The notes: generated by a model not told the origin, from the sequence alone. Counted from the first letter of the stretch, positions 1 to 7,508 are shown. The stretch: DNA of 15,774 nucleotides from Nereida sp965655635 (GCF_965655635.1 NZ_CBFHHE010000037.1:1-15774); one strand, 5' to 3'. Numbers and translations are program-made.

Positions 1-62
1 ACAAGGGTCTGAAAAAGCGTACTTTCGTATCAGTCACGCCGCGCGCGGAAGCTGCTGAATAA
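1..62 (+). CDS. rpmA: Ribosomal protein L27, C-terminal end (partial)
   Basis: The window opens inside this gene. The readable frame begins at base 3 and gives 19 residues before TAA at 60-62. They start KGLKKRTFVSV and end in an alanine/glutamate-rich tail, as alphaproteobacterial L27 proteins do. L27 sits at the peptidyl-transferase centre of the 50S subunit. Its position just upstream of obgE fits the widespread rplU-rpmA-obgE order. A strong intrinsic terminator follows 24 bases later, so this gene ends its own transcript. Only the tail is visible; the assignment rests on the tail match and the context. Confidence 0.85.
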   Translation, partial: KGLKKRTFVSVTPRAEAAE

Positions 63-85
63 ACAGCCGACGTCCTAAGAAAATT

Positions 86-121
86 AAAGGGATCGGCCAT
101 TAGGCCGGTCCCTTTTCTTTT
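86..121 (+). terminator. Intrinsic terminator after rpmA
   Basis: A 12-bp stem (AAGGGATCGGCC at 87-98 with GGCCGGTCCCTT at 103-114, one T-G wobble) closes a 4-base ATTA loop. It is followed directly by a T-rich run with one C (115-121). This is a textbook Rho-independent terminator for the ribosomal protein transcript, and it separates that transcript from the acetyltransferase downstream. The remaining bases up to 249 are AT-richer and hold no ORF. I could not pick a convincing promoter for the next gene there. Confidence 0.9.
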
Positions 122-249
122 GTCACATTACTTTTGCAATTCTTGCATATTGCCAGTGCTTTATTGGGGCTCATTAAGTGCTCGGCACCTTATCTCCGCG
201 ACACTAATTTAGCGCAACTTGATGCGCGAATAAGCGAAAGGTCATCATC

Positions 250-783
250 ATGAATGTCGATACAAAAGCATCCGTCATTTTATGTGACCGTTTCGTCTTG
301 CGCCCTTTGCGGGCCTCTGACCGTGGCTTGATCAAGATGTACACAAGTGACGAGCGTTTAGCCCGCAACACTGAATCAATCCCTCACCCGCTTCCGCCTG
401 GTGCAACCAAGGCGTTTATTGACCGTGGCTTAGCCGAAAATAGTGAGCATGACATCTGGGTCATGGACGGCTCTGATCATGGTCTGGCCGAAGTTTTGGG
501 TGTGATCGCGCTTAAGCGTCTGGACGACCGACAATCTGAGATTGGCTATTGGGTTGCTCCTGCGTTCTGGAACACTGGTTTTGCGTCTGAAGCTCTTGGT
601 GCTATTGTGGAGGCAAACCCGCAGGGTGCTGAAACGCTTGTCGGCCAAGTCTTCCAAGATAATCCCGCCAGCGGCAAAGTACTGACCCATTGTGGCTTTC
701 AGTATCTGGGGGACGCGGAGGTGTTTTGCGTGGCGCGCGATGCGGCAGTCCCGACGTGGACATACCTGCGCAAATGTGGCTAA
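250..783 (+). CDS. GNAT-family N-acetyltransferase (RimJ/RimL-like)
   Basis: A 177-residue protein that covers one complete GNAT domain. It opens with the RimJ/RimL-type segment RFVLRPLRASD (residues 14-24). The acetyl-CoA binding region is at about 98-115 (IGYWVAPAFWNTGFASEA, where NTGFA stands for the usual Q/R-x-x-G-x-A loop). The C-terminal family hallmark is DNPASGKVLTHCGF (137-150). GNAT enzymes of this branch acetylate N-terminal amines of proteins or small molecules; the substrate cannot be read from sequence. A GAAAGG ribosome binding site lies about 8 nt before the ATG. It sits between rpmA and obgE, 69 nt ahead of the latter, and may be read together with it. A ribosomal-protein target is suggested only by the neighbours and is inference. 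Confidence 0.85.
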   Translation: MNVDTKASVILCDRFVLRPLRASDRGLIKMYTSDERLARNTESIPHPLPPGATKAFIDRGLAENSEHDIWVMDGSDHGLAEVLGVIALKRLDDRQSEIGYWVAPAFWNTGFASEALGAIVEANPQGAETLVGQVFQDNPASGKVLTHCGFQYLGDAEVFCVARDAAVPTWTYLRKCG

Positions 784-852
784 AGACAGATTAACGAGGT
801 GGCTAGTCCCCTCAACAGGTTTCGCTGCGCAAGGCTGCACTAAGGACATAAT

Positions 853-1890
853 ATGAAATTCCTCGATTTGGCCAAAGTCTATATCCGTTCCGGCGCGGGC
901 GGGGGCGGTGCGGTTAGCTTCCACCGTGAAAAATTTGTTGAATACGGTGGCCCGGATGGCGGCGATGGTGGGCGTGGCGGTGATGTCGTTGTGCAATGTG
1001 TCGATGGGTTGAATACCTTGATCGACTTCCGCTACCAGCAGCACTTTTTCGCTAAAAACGGTGTTCCAGGTATGGGTAAACAGCGCACTGGTGCAGATGG
1101 TGATGACATTATTTTGCGCGTTCCAGTTGGCACCGAAGTACTGGATGAAGATCAGGAAACTGTCATTGCTGACATGACGGCTGTTGGCCAGCGGGTCATT
1201 TTGGCCAAGGGTGGCAATGGTGGTTTCGGCAACCTTCATTTCAAATCATCAACAAACCAAGCACCGCGCCGCGCCAATCCTGGCCAAGAGGCAGTTGAGC
1301 GGACCCTTTGGCTGCGTCTGAAACTGATCGCTGATGCCGGGCTTTTAGGGTTGCCGAATGCTGGTAAATCCACGTTTTTGGCCGCAACGTCTAATGCGCG
1401 ACCGAAAATTGCTGATTATCCTTTTACTACTTTGCACCCGAACCTTGGGGTGGTCGGCATTGATAATGCTGAATATGTCGTTGCGGATATTCCGGGCTTG
1501 ATCGAAGGTGCGTCTGAAGGGCGCGGGATCGGCGACCGTTTCCTTGGCCACGTTGAGCGGTGTGCAGTGCTGTTGCACCTAATCGATGGTACGTCCGACA
1601 CTGTAGTTGAAGATTACAAGACGATCATTGGTGAGTTGGAAGCTTATGGTGGTGAGCTGGCAGCGAAAGATCGTGTGACCGTTTTGAACAAGATTGATGC
1701 TCTCGATGACGAAGAGCGGGCCGATCTGAAGGCAGATCTTGAAAAGGCGGTCGGTGGTCCCGTGATGCTGATGTCGGGCGTGAGCCGTGAGGGTCTTGAT
1801 GCCGTCCTTCGCAAAGTGCGCGCCGAGATTGAAGCGGACCGTGCCCGCGAACGCGCAGCCGGTGCTGAGGAAGAACCATGGCGTCCTTAA
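853..1890 (+). CDS. obgE: Obg-family GTPase, ribosome assembly
   Basis: A 345-residue Obg/CgtA GTPase, which acts in late 50S assembly and stress signalling. Residues 1-158 form the glycine-rich Obg fold (for example SGAGGGGAVSFHREK at 13-27). The G domain follows: P-loop GLPNAGKST (166-174), switch I region with FTTLHPNLG (191-199), DIPGLIEGASEGRG (212-225), NKID (279-282) and SGVSREG (308-314). The protein ends in a short charged tail and lacks the C-terminal OCT domain of some Gram-positive Obgs. Its length is close to that of other alphaproteobacterial Obg proteins. AAGGA (842-846) lies 6 nt before the ATG. Its last 13 nt overlap the start of proB, so the two are translated from one message. 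Confidence 0.97.
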   Translation: MKFLDLAKVYIRSGAGGGGAVSFHREKFVEYGGPDGGDGGRGGDVVVQCVDGLNTLIDFRYQQHFFAKNGVPGMGKQRTGADGDDIILRVPVGTEVLDEDQETVIADMTAVGQRVILAKGGNGGFGNLHFKSSTNQAPRRANPGQEAVERTLWLRLKLIADAGLLGLPNAGKSTFLAATSNARPKIADYPFTTLHPNLGVVGIDNAEYVVADIPGLIEGASEGRGIGDRFLGHVERCAVLLHLIDGTSDTVVEDYKTIIGELEAYGGELAAKDRVTVLNKIDALDDEERADLKADLEKAVGGPVMLMSGVSREGLDAVLRKVRAEIEADRARERAAGAEEEPWRP

Positions 1891-2984
1891 CAGCGGCGAA
1901 CCGCATTGTTCTTAAGATCGGGTCGGCTTTGTTGGTTGACCGCGAAAGTGGCACTTTGTGCGCCGAGTGGTTGTTGGCCTTGGCGCAAGACGTCGCTTGG
2001 CTCAAAAGCTTGGGTAAAGACGTTGTTTTGGTCTCATCGGGCTCGATTGCACTGGGTCGTGAGGTTCTGGGGTTGCCCGCTGGCGAGTTGGCGCTTGAGC
2101 AGTCTCAGGCAGCGGCATCTGTCGGGCAAATTAGGTTGGCCCGCGCATATGAGGAGGCATTGGCCCCCCACGGTATCAAAACGGGGCAGGTGCTTGTTAC
2201 GCTCGAGGACTCGGAGGACCGTCGCAGATATCTAAATTCGCGCGCAACGCTGTCACAATTGTTGAGCCTTGGTGTTGTGCCGATCGTTAATGAAAACGAT
2301 ACGATCGCAACTGACGAAATTCGGTACGGTGATAACGACCGGCTGGCCGCACAAGTGGCGGTGACTGTCGGGGCAGACCAGTTGATTTTGCTCTCGGATG
2401 TTGATGGGTTTTATTCCGCTAATCCGCAATCGGATGCGTCGGCGCGCCGATTTGATGTGATTGAAGAAATTACACCTGAAATTGAAGCAATGGCCGGTGA
2501 TGCCCTGTCGGGGCTATCCAAAGGCGGAATGAAGACCAAACTTATGGCTGCAAAAATGGCAACGGATGCTGGCTGCGCCATGGCGATCACATTAGGAACG
2601 CCGCGCAACCCGCTGAAGATGTTTGAAGAAGGCGCAAACTCAACATGGTTTAGTGCAACGGAAAGCCCGCAAGGTGCGCGTACCCGTTGGATTGCTGCGA
2701 TGATGCCCAAAGGTTCTGTTACGATTGATGCTGGTGCTGCGAAGGCGCTGCGGTCGGGCAACTCCCTTTTGCCCGCAGGGATCATAGCAGTCAGCGGGAT
2801 ATTTGGCCGCGGCGACCCAGTTGAGATACTTGATATTTCTGGCGGGCATGTGGGGCAGGGATTAACCCGCTATACCAGTACGGAGGCCACAGTTTTAAAG
2901 GGTCACAAGACGGCTGAAATTGCAGGGTTGCTCGGGTACGCGGGGCGCGCGGCATTAATCCACCGTGACGATATGGTGCTTTAG
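1878..2984 (+). CDS. proB: Glutamate 5-kinase
   Basis: Phosphorylates glutamate to gamma-glutamyl phosphate, the first step of proline synthesis. It has 368 residues: an amino-acid-kinase domain (about 1-260) and a C-terminal PUA domain (about 275-362), the usual bacterial ProB arrangement. Visible signatures are LVSSGSIALG (51-60), NENDTI (138-143), GDND (151-154), SDVDGFYSANP (173-183) and GGMKTKL (216-222). The ATG lies inside the end of obgE, and a GAGG ribosome binding site (1867-1870) is in obgE codons, so the overlap of 13 nt points to translational coupling. proA follows 21 nt after the stop. ProB is normally feedback-inhibited by proline; nothing in the sequence suggests loss of this. 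Confidence 0.97.
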   Translation: MASLTAANRIVLKIGSALLVDRESGTLCAEWLLALAQDVAWLKSLGKDVVLVSSGSIALGREVLGLPAGELALEQSQAAASVGQIRLARAYEEALAPHGIKTGQVLVTLEDSEDRRRYLNSRATLSQLLSLGVVPIVNENDTIATDEIRYGDNDRLAAQVAVTVGADQLILLSDVDGFYSANPQSDASARRFDVIEEITPEIEAMAGDALSGLSKGGMKTKLMAAKMATDAGCAMAITLGTPRNPLKMFEEGANSTWFSATESPQGARTRWIAAMMPKGSVTIDAGAAKALRSGNSLLPAGIIAVSGIFGRGDPVEILDISGGHVGQGLTRYTSTEATVLKGHKTAEIAGLLGYAGRAALIHRDDMVL

Positions 2985-3005
2985 GCCAACAGATTGGACA
3001 AACAT

Positions 3006-4271
3006 ATGACCGATACACATAACATTCCCGCATTGATGCAAGACATCGGCCAACGTGCAAAAGCCGCAAGTGTTGCCTTGGCGAACGCCAGAGCTGAGCG
3101 GAAACACGCGGCGCTGATCTCGGCCTCTGAAGCTTTGTTGAAGACCCGCGATGCGGTGGTTGAGGCAAATGCCCTTGATCTTGAATACGGTCGCACCAAA
3201 GGCCTTAGCCCCGCGATGATGGACCGCTTGATGTTGGACGAAGAGCGTATTCGCGGTATCGTGGATAGCCTGCGCGCAGTGGCAGAACAGGCCGACCCTG
3301 TCGGAGAAGTCATCGCACAGTGGGATCGGCCAACAGGTCTGAATATTTCACGTGTGCGCACACCGCTTGGGGTCATCGGGGTGATCTATGAAAGCCGACC
3401 AAATGTCACGGCTGATGCCGGCGCGCTGTGCTTGAAAGCGGGTAACGCCGTTATTCTGCGTGGTGGCTCCGAGAGCTTCCATTCCTCCCGCGCCATCCAT
3501 GCAGCCCTTCAGCAGGGACTTCGTGATGCCAATTTGCCTGAGGATGCAGTACAATTGGTGCCTACCCGTGATCGTGCGGCAGTTTCAGAAATGCTTAGCA
3601 TGACGCAGTATATCGATGTGATCGTGCCGCGTGGTGGAAAGGGTTTGGTCGGGCTTGTGCAGCGCGAAGCGCGTGTTCCCGTTTTTGCCCACCTTGAAGG
3701 TATTGTGCATATCTACATCGACAAAGCAGCAGATCCGCAAAAGACACTTGATGTGGTGCTGAATGCAAAGACGCGCCGCACAGGGATTTGTGGTGCCGCT
3801 GAGTGTTTGCTGATCCACGAAGAGATCAAAGATAGTCTGGGCGCTGATGTAATCCGCGCGCTTTTGCAAGCAGGTGTGACCGTTGATGCGGATATGAATT
3901 TGCAGGGCATTGATGGAACGCAGGCAGCCACGGCAGACCACTGGGGGCATGAGTTTCTTGATATGGAAATTGCCGCCAAGACGGTTGTGGGACTGGATGA
4001 GGCAATGGCGCACATTCGTCGGTATGGCTCTGATCATACGGATTGTATTCTAACTGAAGACGCCACAACTGCTGAACGCTTTTTGACTGAATTGGATAGC
4101 GCAATCCTGATGCACAACGCCTCGACGCAATTTGCCGATGGTGGAGAGTTTGGCATGGGGGCCGAAATTGGAATTGCGACGGGCAAAATGCACGCGCGCG
4201 GGCCGGTTGGCGCAGAGCAATTGACCAGTTTCAAATACATCGTACGCGGCGATGGGACGATCCGGTCTTAA
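3006..4271 (+). CDS. proA: Gamma-glutamyl phosphate reductase
   Basis: Reduces gamma-glutamyl phosphate with NADPH to glutamate 5-semialdehyde, the second proline step, next to its partner ProB. It is a 421-residue aldehyde-dehydrogenase-fold protein. The segment NAKTRRTGICGAAE holds the catalytic cysteine, Cys262 counted from the ATG at 3006. Other family segments are YESRPNVTADAGALCLKAGN and VIVPRGGKGL in the N-terminal half and ASTQFADGGEFGMGAEIGI near the end. An upstream in-frame TTG at 2994 would add four residues. I prefer ATG 3006 because it begins a normal ProA N-terminus and has GGA about 8 nt upstream. proA converges on chpT with 26 nt between the stops, with no clear terminator. 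Confidence 0.96.
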   Translation: MTDTHNIPALMQDIGQRAKAASVALANARAERKHAALISASEALLKTRDAVVEANALDLEYGRTKGLSPAMMDRLMLDEERIRGIVDSLRAVAEQADPVGEVIAQWDRPTGLNISRVRTPLGVIGVIYESRPNVTADAGALCLKAGNAVILRGGSESFHSSRAIHAALQQGLRDANLPEDAVQLVPTRDRAAVSEMLSMTQYIDVIVPRGGKGLVGLVQREARVPVFAHLEGIVHIYIDKAADPQKTLDVVLNAKTRRTGICGAAECLLIHEEIKDSLGADVIRALLQAGVTVDADMNLQGIDGTQAATADHWGHEFLDMEIAAKTVVGLDEAMAHIRRYGSDHTDCILTEDATTAERFLTELDSAILMHNASTQFADGGEFGMGAEIGIATGKMHARGPVGAEQLTSFKYIVRGDGTIRS

Positions 4272-4297
4272 GTTCTGCGCCTGCGCAATATGCTTTG

Positions 4298-4909
4298 CTA
4301 GAATGTCATTTTGATTTCGGCGTCGCTTACTGCAACAATAAGGACGATCTGATGTTCTGTGCGCATTTGTGCGGTCAAAAAGAAATGCACATCCGACGGC
4401 CGGACCTTGGTAACTGTGGTCTCATCAGTCAGCATTGACCACAATGCCGGATCGTGACGCAGGCGCTCTGAACGGCCCGTTAGAGTGAATTGTCCTTCGT
4501 GATGTGAGACGCTTATTGTTCCACCAAACGGTAGGGCGGTTTCCAGACATTGAACACTTAGCAACGCAAATTGGGTGCGCTGGCGAAGTGGATCGTGCGT
4601 GCCGCGCCAATCAAATGTAATTCGCCCTGATCTGGAAAGCGCAGAGAAAATCGCGTTCAACTCGCTTTGACGCACAAGCTGATCAGCGCCTGCGGTGCCG
4701 TATGCCAGCCGGAAAAATTTGATGCGGGCGTTTGCCGCCTCAACACTTTCGGCGATCAGAAGCATTTCGGGTGTTTGTTCCGCACCCGTAAGCGCCATTA
4801 GTTCAACACCATTGGCAATTGCGCCCAAAGGGCTGATAAGGTCGTGGCAAATACGCGAGCCAACAAGGGCGCTGAGATCTAGCGGAGTGCTCTGAATTTC
4901 TTTGGTCAT
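4298..4909 (-). CDS. chpT: Histidine phosphotransferase ChpT
   Basis: A 203-residue homologue of ChpT. In alphaproteobacteria this protein takes phosphate from the hybrid kinase CckA and passes it to CtrA and CpdR, controlling the cell cycle, motility and, in Rhodobacterales, gene transfer agents. The key motif is SRICHDLISPLGAIANGVEL (residues 18-37), a DHp-like helix with His22 as the phosphorylated residue and the HDxxSP pattern typical of the family. The rest resembles a degenerate HATPase-like domain (for example TDETTVTKVRPSDVHFF at about 165-181) without obvious ATP-binding N and G boxes, as known for ChpT. It is divergent from the DUF3553 gene with only 27 nt between the start codons. 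The ribosome binding site is weak (CAGG). No ctrA, cckA or cpdR lies in the window. Confidence 0.88.
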   Translation of the reverse strand: MTKEIQSTPLDLSALVGSRICHDLISPLGAIANGVELMALTGAEQTPEMLLIAESVEAANARIKFFRLAYGTAGADQLVRQSELNAIFSALSRSGRITFDWRGTHDPLRQRTQFALLSVQCLETALPFGGTISVSHHEGQFTLTGRSERLRHDPALWSMLTDETTVTKVRPSDVHFFLTAQMRTEHQIVLIVAVSDAEIKMTF

Positions 4910-4936
4910 GTGGCGCCTGTCAAATAAGGACTGATG

Positions 4937-5119
4937 ATGTCTGAGCTAAACACATTACTAGAGCCGGGGCAGTTGGTACGAAACCCCAACCAGCCCGATT
5001 GGGGCATAGGCCAGGTGCAATCCAACGTTGCGGGTAAAGTTACAGTTAATTTCCGCGAGCAGGGAAAAGTCGTGATTGTTGGCTCGCAAATCGAATTAGA
5101 GTTGGTTTTCGACCTGTAG
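4937..5119 (+). CDS. DUF3553 small protein, SH3/Tudor-like
   Basis: A 60-residue protein matching the DUF3553 family by pattern: LEPGQLVRNPNQPDWGIGQV, then a run of alternating hydrophobic strands (KVTVNF, KVVIVG) and a short acidic/hydrophobic end. The G-x-x-V-x-N-P ... W-G-x-G-x-V pattern resembles the small SH3/Tudor-like beta-barrels found at the end of UvrD-type helicases and in CarD-like proteins; a nucleic-acid or RNA-polymerase contact is only inference. Two ATGs are adjacent. The second (4937) is preferred because AAGGA (4926-4930) lies 6 nt before it, against 3 nt for the first (4934). There are no signal peptide or membrane segments. It is divergent from chpT across 27 nt. Confidence 0.8.
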   Translation: MSELNTLLEPGQLVRNPNQPDWGIGQVQSNVAGKVTVNFREQGKVVIVGSQIELELVFDL

Positions 5120-5158
5120 CTACGCGTTACCTGTTGGTAATGTCTTAATATATGCGCG

Positions 5159-5187
5159 TTGCCAAGCGCCGGTCAGGCAAATAAGAT
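5159..5187 (+). promoter_or_regulatory. Predicted sigma70-type promoter of olsBA
   Basis: TTGCCA (5159-5164) and TAAGAT (5182-5187) are separated by exactly 17 bp, matching the -35 and -10 consensus at 5/6 and 4/6 positions. Transcription would begin near 5194 and leave a leader of about 45 nt before the olsB ATG at 5239. This also supports that ATG over the TTG at 5200. The region 5120-5238 holds nothing else clear; I saw no good Pho box. Confidence 0.55.
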
Positions 5188-5238
5188 ATAACGACGGTAT
5201 TGGACCGCGGGTTTTCTATACCTGAAAGGAACCCTTTG

Positions 5239-5991
5239 ATGGGGCATTCACCAAAATTTACGGTTAGGTTGGCGGCGTCTGCGGATGACATCCGTGCGGC
5301 ACAAGCTTTGCGTTATGAGGTGTTCGTCGCGGAACTTGGCGGCACCGGCCCCATGGTTGACCATGATGCGCGGCTAGAGAAAGACCAGTACGATCCGTTC
5401 TTTGAGCATCTTATGCTTTTTGATGCAGAGGCCTGTGTGGGGGTGTACCGGCTGCTATCCAGCGATGCGATGCCCAAAATTGGCCGCTATTATTCTCAGG
5501 ATGAATTCGATCTTGGGCCTCTGAAGGCCAGCGGTCGCAGGTTGTTAGAACTTGGCCGCTCGTGCGTGCATAAATCCTACCGTGGTGGCGCAGCACTTAT
5601 GCATTTATGGCAAGGTCTGTCAGGCTATATCGCAAAAAATGAAGTTGATATTCTGTTTGGTGTTGCCAGCTTTCACGGCACAGATGTGGATGCCCTCGCG
5701 CACCCGCTGAGCCACTTGCACCACAGGTTTTTGGCGCCACCTGAGTTGCGTGTAACCGCGACGGGCGAAACGGCAGTGGCGATGGATCAATTGGGTGAAG
5801 AACAGACGGATGCGCGCCGTGCGCTTCTTGAAACGCCGCAGCTTATTAAAGCGTATCTGCGTATGGGCGGTATGGTCGGGCAGGGCGCTTGGGTCGATCA
5901 CGCATTCAACACAGTCGACGTGTGCATGGTATTGGACATGGCGCGCATTGACCAAAAACAAGCCGCACTTTATCAAAGGGCTCCACGATGA
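5239..5991 (+). CDS. olsB: L-ornithine N(alpha)-acyltransferase
   Basis: Attaches a 3-hydroxy fatty acyl group from ACP to the alpha-amino group of ornithine, giving lyso-ornithine lipid. The 250-residue protein is of the OlsB (acyltransferase-type GNAT) family: RYEVFVAELG (25-34), VGVYRLL (67-73), LELGRSCVHKSYRGG (103-117) and DILFGVASFHGTD (137-149) are its conserved stretches. I start it at ATG 5239, which has GAAAGGA (5224-5230) 8 nt upstream. A longer in-frame reading from TTG 5200 adds 13 unlikely residues, has no ribosome binding site and begins close to the predicted transcription start. The stop overlaps the olsA start by 4 nt (ATGA), so the two enzymes of the pathway are translationally coupled. 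Confidence 0.92.
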   Translation: MGHSPKFTVRLAASADDIRAAQALRYEVFVAELGGTGPMVDHDARLEKDQYDPFFEHLMLFDAEACVGVYRLLSSDAMPKIGRYYSQDEFDLGPLKASGRRLLELGRSCVHKSYRGGAALMHLWQGLSGYIAKNEVDILFGVASFHGTDVDALAHPLSHLHHRFLAPPELRVTATGETAVAMDQLGEEQTDARRALLETPQLIKAYLRMGGMVGQGAWVDHAFNTVDVCMVLDMARIDQKQAALYQRAPR

Positions 5992-6815
5992 CCACTTGGA
6001 ATGAGGGGGAATACCCCATTGAGGCACCACTTGGCGTGCAAGGCCTAATCCGTCTGGCATGGCGTGGCACGGTACTGGCGTTTGTTACGTTCGGCTGTCT
6101 GGCCGTTTTGCTTTTGGTGCGTTTTGTTGAAAAACCGTTGTTCGGTCTGCGCCGTCCTTGGACGCCATTCATCACGCAATTTGTTTGCCAAACGGCGTTT
6201 CGGATTGTTGGCATGCGCAGGCGTGCCTTTGGCACTGTGATGCCGCAGTTCGGCGCCATCGTGGCAAACCATGTAAGTTGGCTTGATATTTTCGCCCTTA
6301 ACGCCAGCAAGCGCATCTACTTTGTCGCCAAATCTGAAGTCGCGAAATGGCCTGGTATTGGCTGGCTGGCGCGGGCTACGGGCACAGTTTTCATCAACCG
6401 TAATCCCCGTGAAGCGGCCCTGCAAAAACAGATATTCCAAGACAGACTGCATGCGGGCCATAAGCTTTTGTTCTTCCCCGAAGGCACAAGCACCGATGGC
6501 AAGCGTGTTCTATCCTTTAAGCCAACGCTTTTTGCAGCCTTCTTTGAACAACCTTTGCGCGACGAACTGTGGGTGCAGCCGGTTACGCTGATTTATCACG
6601 CCCCTGATGGTGCTGAGCCACGGTTTTACGGGTGGTGGGGGGACATGGACTTTGCCCCGCATTTGCTGCGCACATTGGCTGGTGTGCGTCAGGGCGGCGT
6701 AGATGTGGTTTATCATCCACCGTTGAAGGTTTCAGACTTCGCCAGCCGCAAAGAGCTTGCCCGTGCGGCTGAGGAAATTGTACGCGGTGGTCTCGATGCC
6801 GACGAGATGTCTTAA
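5988..6815 (+). CDS. olsA: Lyso-ornithine lipid O-acyltransferase / 1-acylglycerol-phosphate acyltransferase family
   Basis: A 275-residue PlsC-family O-acyltransferase. One membrane segment lies at about residues 25-47. The catalytic NHxxxxD motif is NHVSWLD (94-100, with His95 and Asp100). The acceptor-binding motif FPEGTS is at 163-168, and a GTVFINR block is at 132-138. Because it overlaps olsB by 4 nt, the most likely job is the second acylation that turns lyso-ornithine lipid into ornithine lipid at the inner membrane. Some OlsA proteins also acylate lysophosphatidic acid, and sequence alone does not separate these roles. Its TAA stop overlaps the stop of the convergent ThiE-like gene; no hairpin terminator is visible between them. 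Confidence 0.9.
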   Translation: MTTWNEGEYPIEAPLGVQGLIRLAWRGTVLAFVTFGCLAVLLLVRFVEKPLFGLRRPWTPFITQFVCQTAFRIVGMRRRAFGTVMPQFGAIVANHVSWLDIFALNASKRIYFVAKSEVAKWPGIGWLARATGTVFINRNPREAALQKQIFQDRLHAGHKLLFFPEGTSTDGKRVLSFKPTLFAAFFEQPLRDELWVQPVTLIYHAPDGAEPRFYGWWGDMDFAPHLLRTLAGVRQGGVDVVYHPPLKVSDFASRKELARAAEEIVRGGLDADEMS

Positions 6816-7459
6816 ATCATGGCCCCGTGAAGTGCTTTAAGCGCCTCTGTTGGATTTTCGGCGTCCCACACTTCGGCACCAATAGCAAAGAAATCTGAGA
6901 TCGGTGCCAATGCGCGGATCGTACCCGCATCAAGACCACCTTCTGCGACGCAGGGGACTTCGATCATTTCTGACCACCACTGGAACAGATCCGGCTCAGC
7001 CAATGTTCCGTCGCCTAGCCCCGTGTCACGGCAGGGGCCAAAGCAAACGTAATCCGCGCCACCTTCGGCCGCGTTCAGCCCGTCATGGCGCGATGCCGCG
7101 CAATTACTTCCCACAATGGCATCATCGCCAAGCTCTTTGCAGGCATGGCGGATCGTGCGTGCACCATCGGTCAGATGCACCCCGTCCAGACCAAGTTTAT
7201 CGACCATCAACAAATGGTGCTCGATTACGATTGCAACGTCGCGGGCGTGACACACCTCGCGGCACGCATCAGCGGCGCGTGCGATGGCGTCATCGTCGCT
7301 GCTGGCAAGGGCGAGGCGGAAACAAGCCACGTCGACCTCATCGAGCATTTGACCCAAGAGCGCGGGAAATGTGCTAAGTTCGATCTGCGGTGGCGAGATT
7401 AGATAGAGTTGTGGCGCGATGGCGTCAGCGATGTCATCGGTGGATGGTGTATTAGTCAT
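6812..7459 (-). CDS. ThiE/TenI-like (thiamine phosphate synthase superfamily) protein, divergent
   Basis: A 215-residue TIM-barrel protein related to thiamine phosphate synthase. Recognisable segments are PQLYLISPP (16-24), DGVHLTDGA (92-100), IVGSNCAASRHDG (115-127), GGADYVCFGP (133-142) and VAEGGLDAGTI (171-181). These match the ThiE phosphate-binding strands and C-terminal loops. Several catalytic positions differ. The RxK of true ThiE reads FRLAL (47-51), the usual ND before the GVH strand reads EHH (80-82), and the TxTK loop reads DTGLGDG (145-151). A thiamine role is therefore uncertain. I use ATG at 7457-7459, with GGGG about 6 nt before it. The same frame stays open upstream to 8113, but that part is antisense to trmJ and not protein-like. 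No other thi genes are nearby. Confidence 0.8.
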   Translation of the reverse strand: MTNTPSTDDIADAIAPQLYLISPPQIELSTFPALLGQMLDEVDVACFRLALASSDDDAIARAADACREVCHARDVAIVIEHHLLMVDKLGLDGVHLTDGARTIRHACKELGDDAIVGSNCAASRHDGLNAAEGGADYVCFGPCRDTGLGDGTLAEPDLFQWWSEMIEVPCVAEGGLDAGTIRALAPISDFFAIGAEVWDAENPTEALKALHGAMI

Positions 7460-7508
7460 ATCTGCCCCAAACCTAGAGTGCGCAATTTTGAGGACCTCTA
7501 TCAAGGGG

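Noticed and set aside
430..1239. A 269-residue - strand open frame across the acetyltransferase and obgE
   Set aside because: It is antisense to two clear genes, its translation matches no family I know, and it spans their intergenic region without a plausible ribosome binding site.
2994..3005. A TTG start for proA four codons upstream
   Set aside because: ATG at 3006 has better spacing to a GGA element and gives the usual ProA start; the extra residues add nothing recognisable.
4272..4297. A short TGCGC/GCGCA inverted repeat between proA and chpT
   Set aside because: The stem is only 5 bp with a 2-base loop and there is no T run, so it is not a credible terminator.
5120..5160. A possible Pho box (CTGT..AATGTC) before olsB
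   Set aside because: The spacing and second half do not fit two 7-bp direct repeats, so phosphate control of olsBA cannot be claimed from this sequence.
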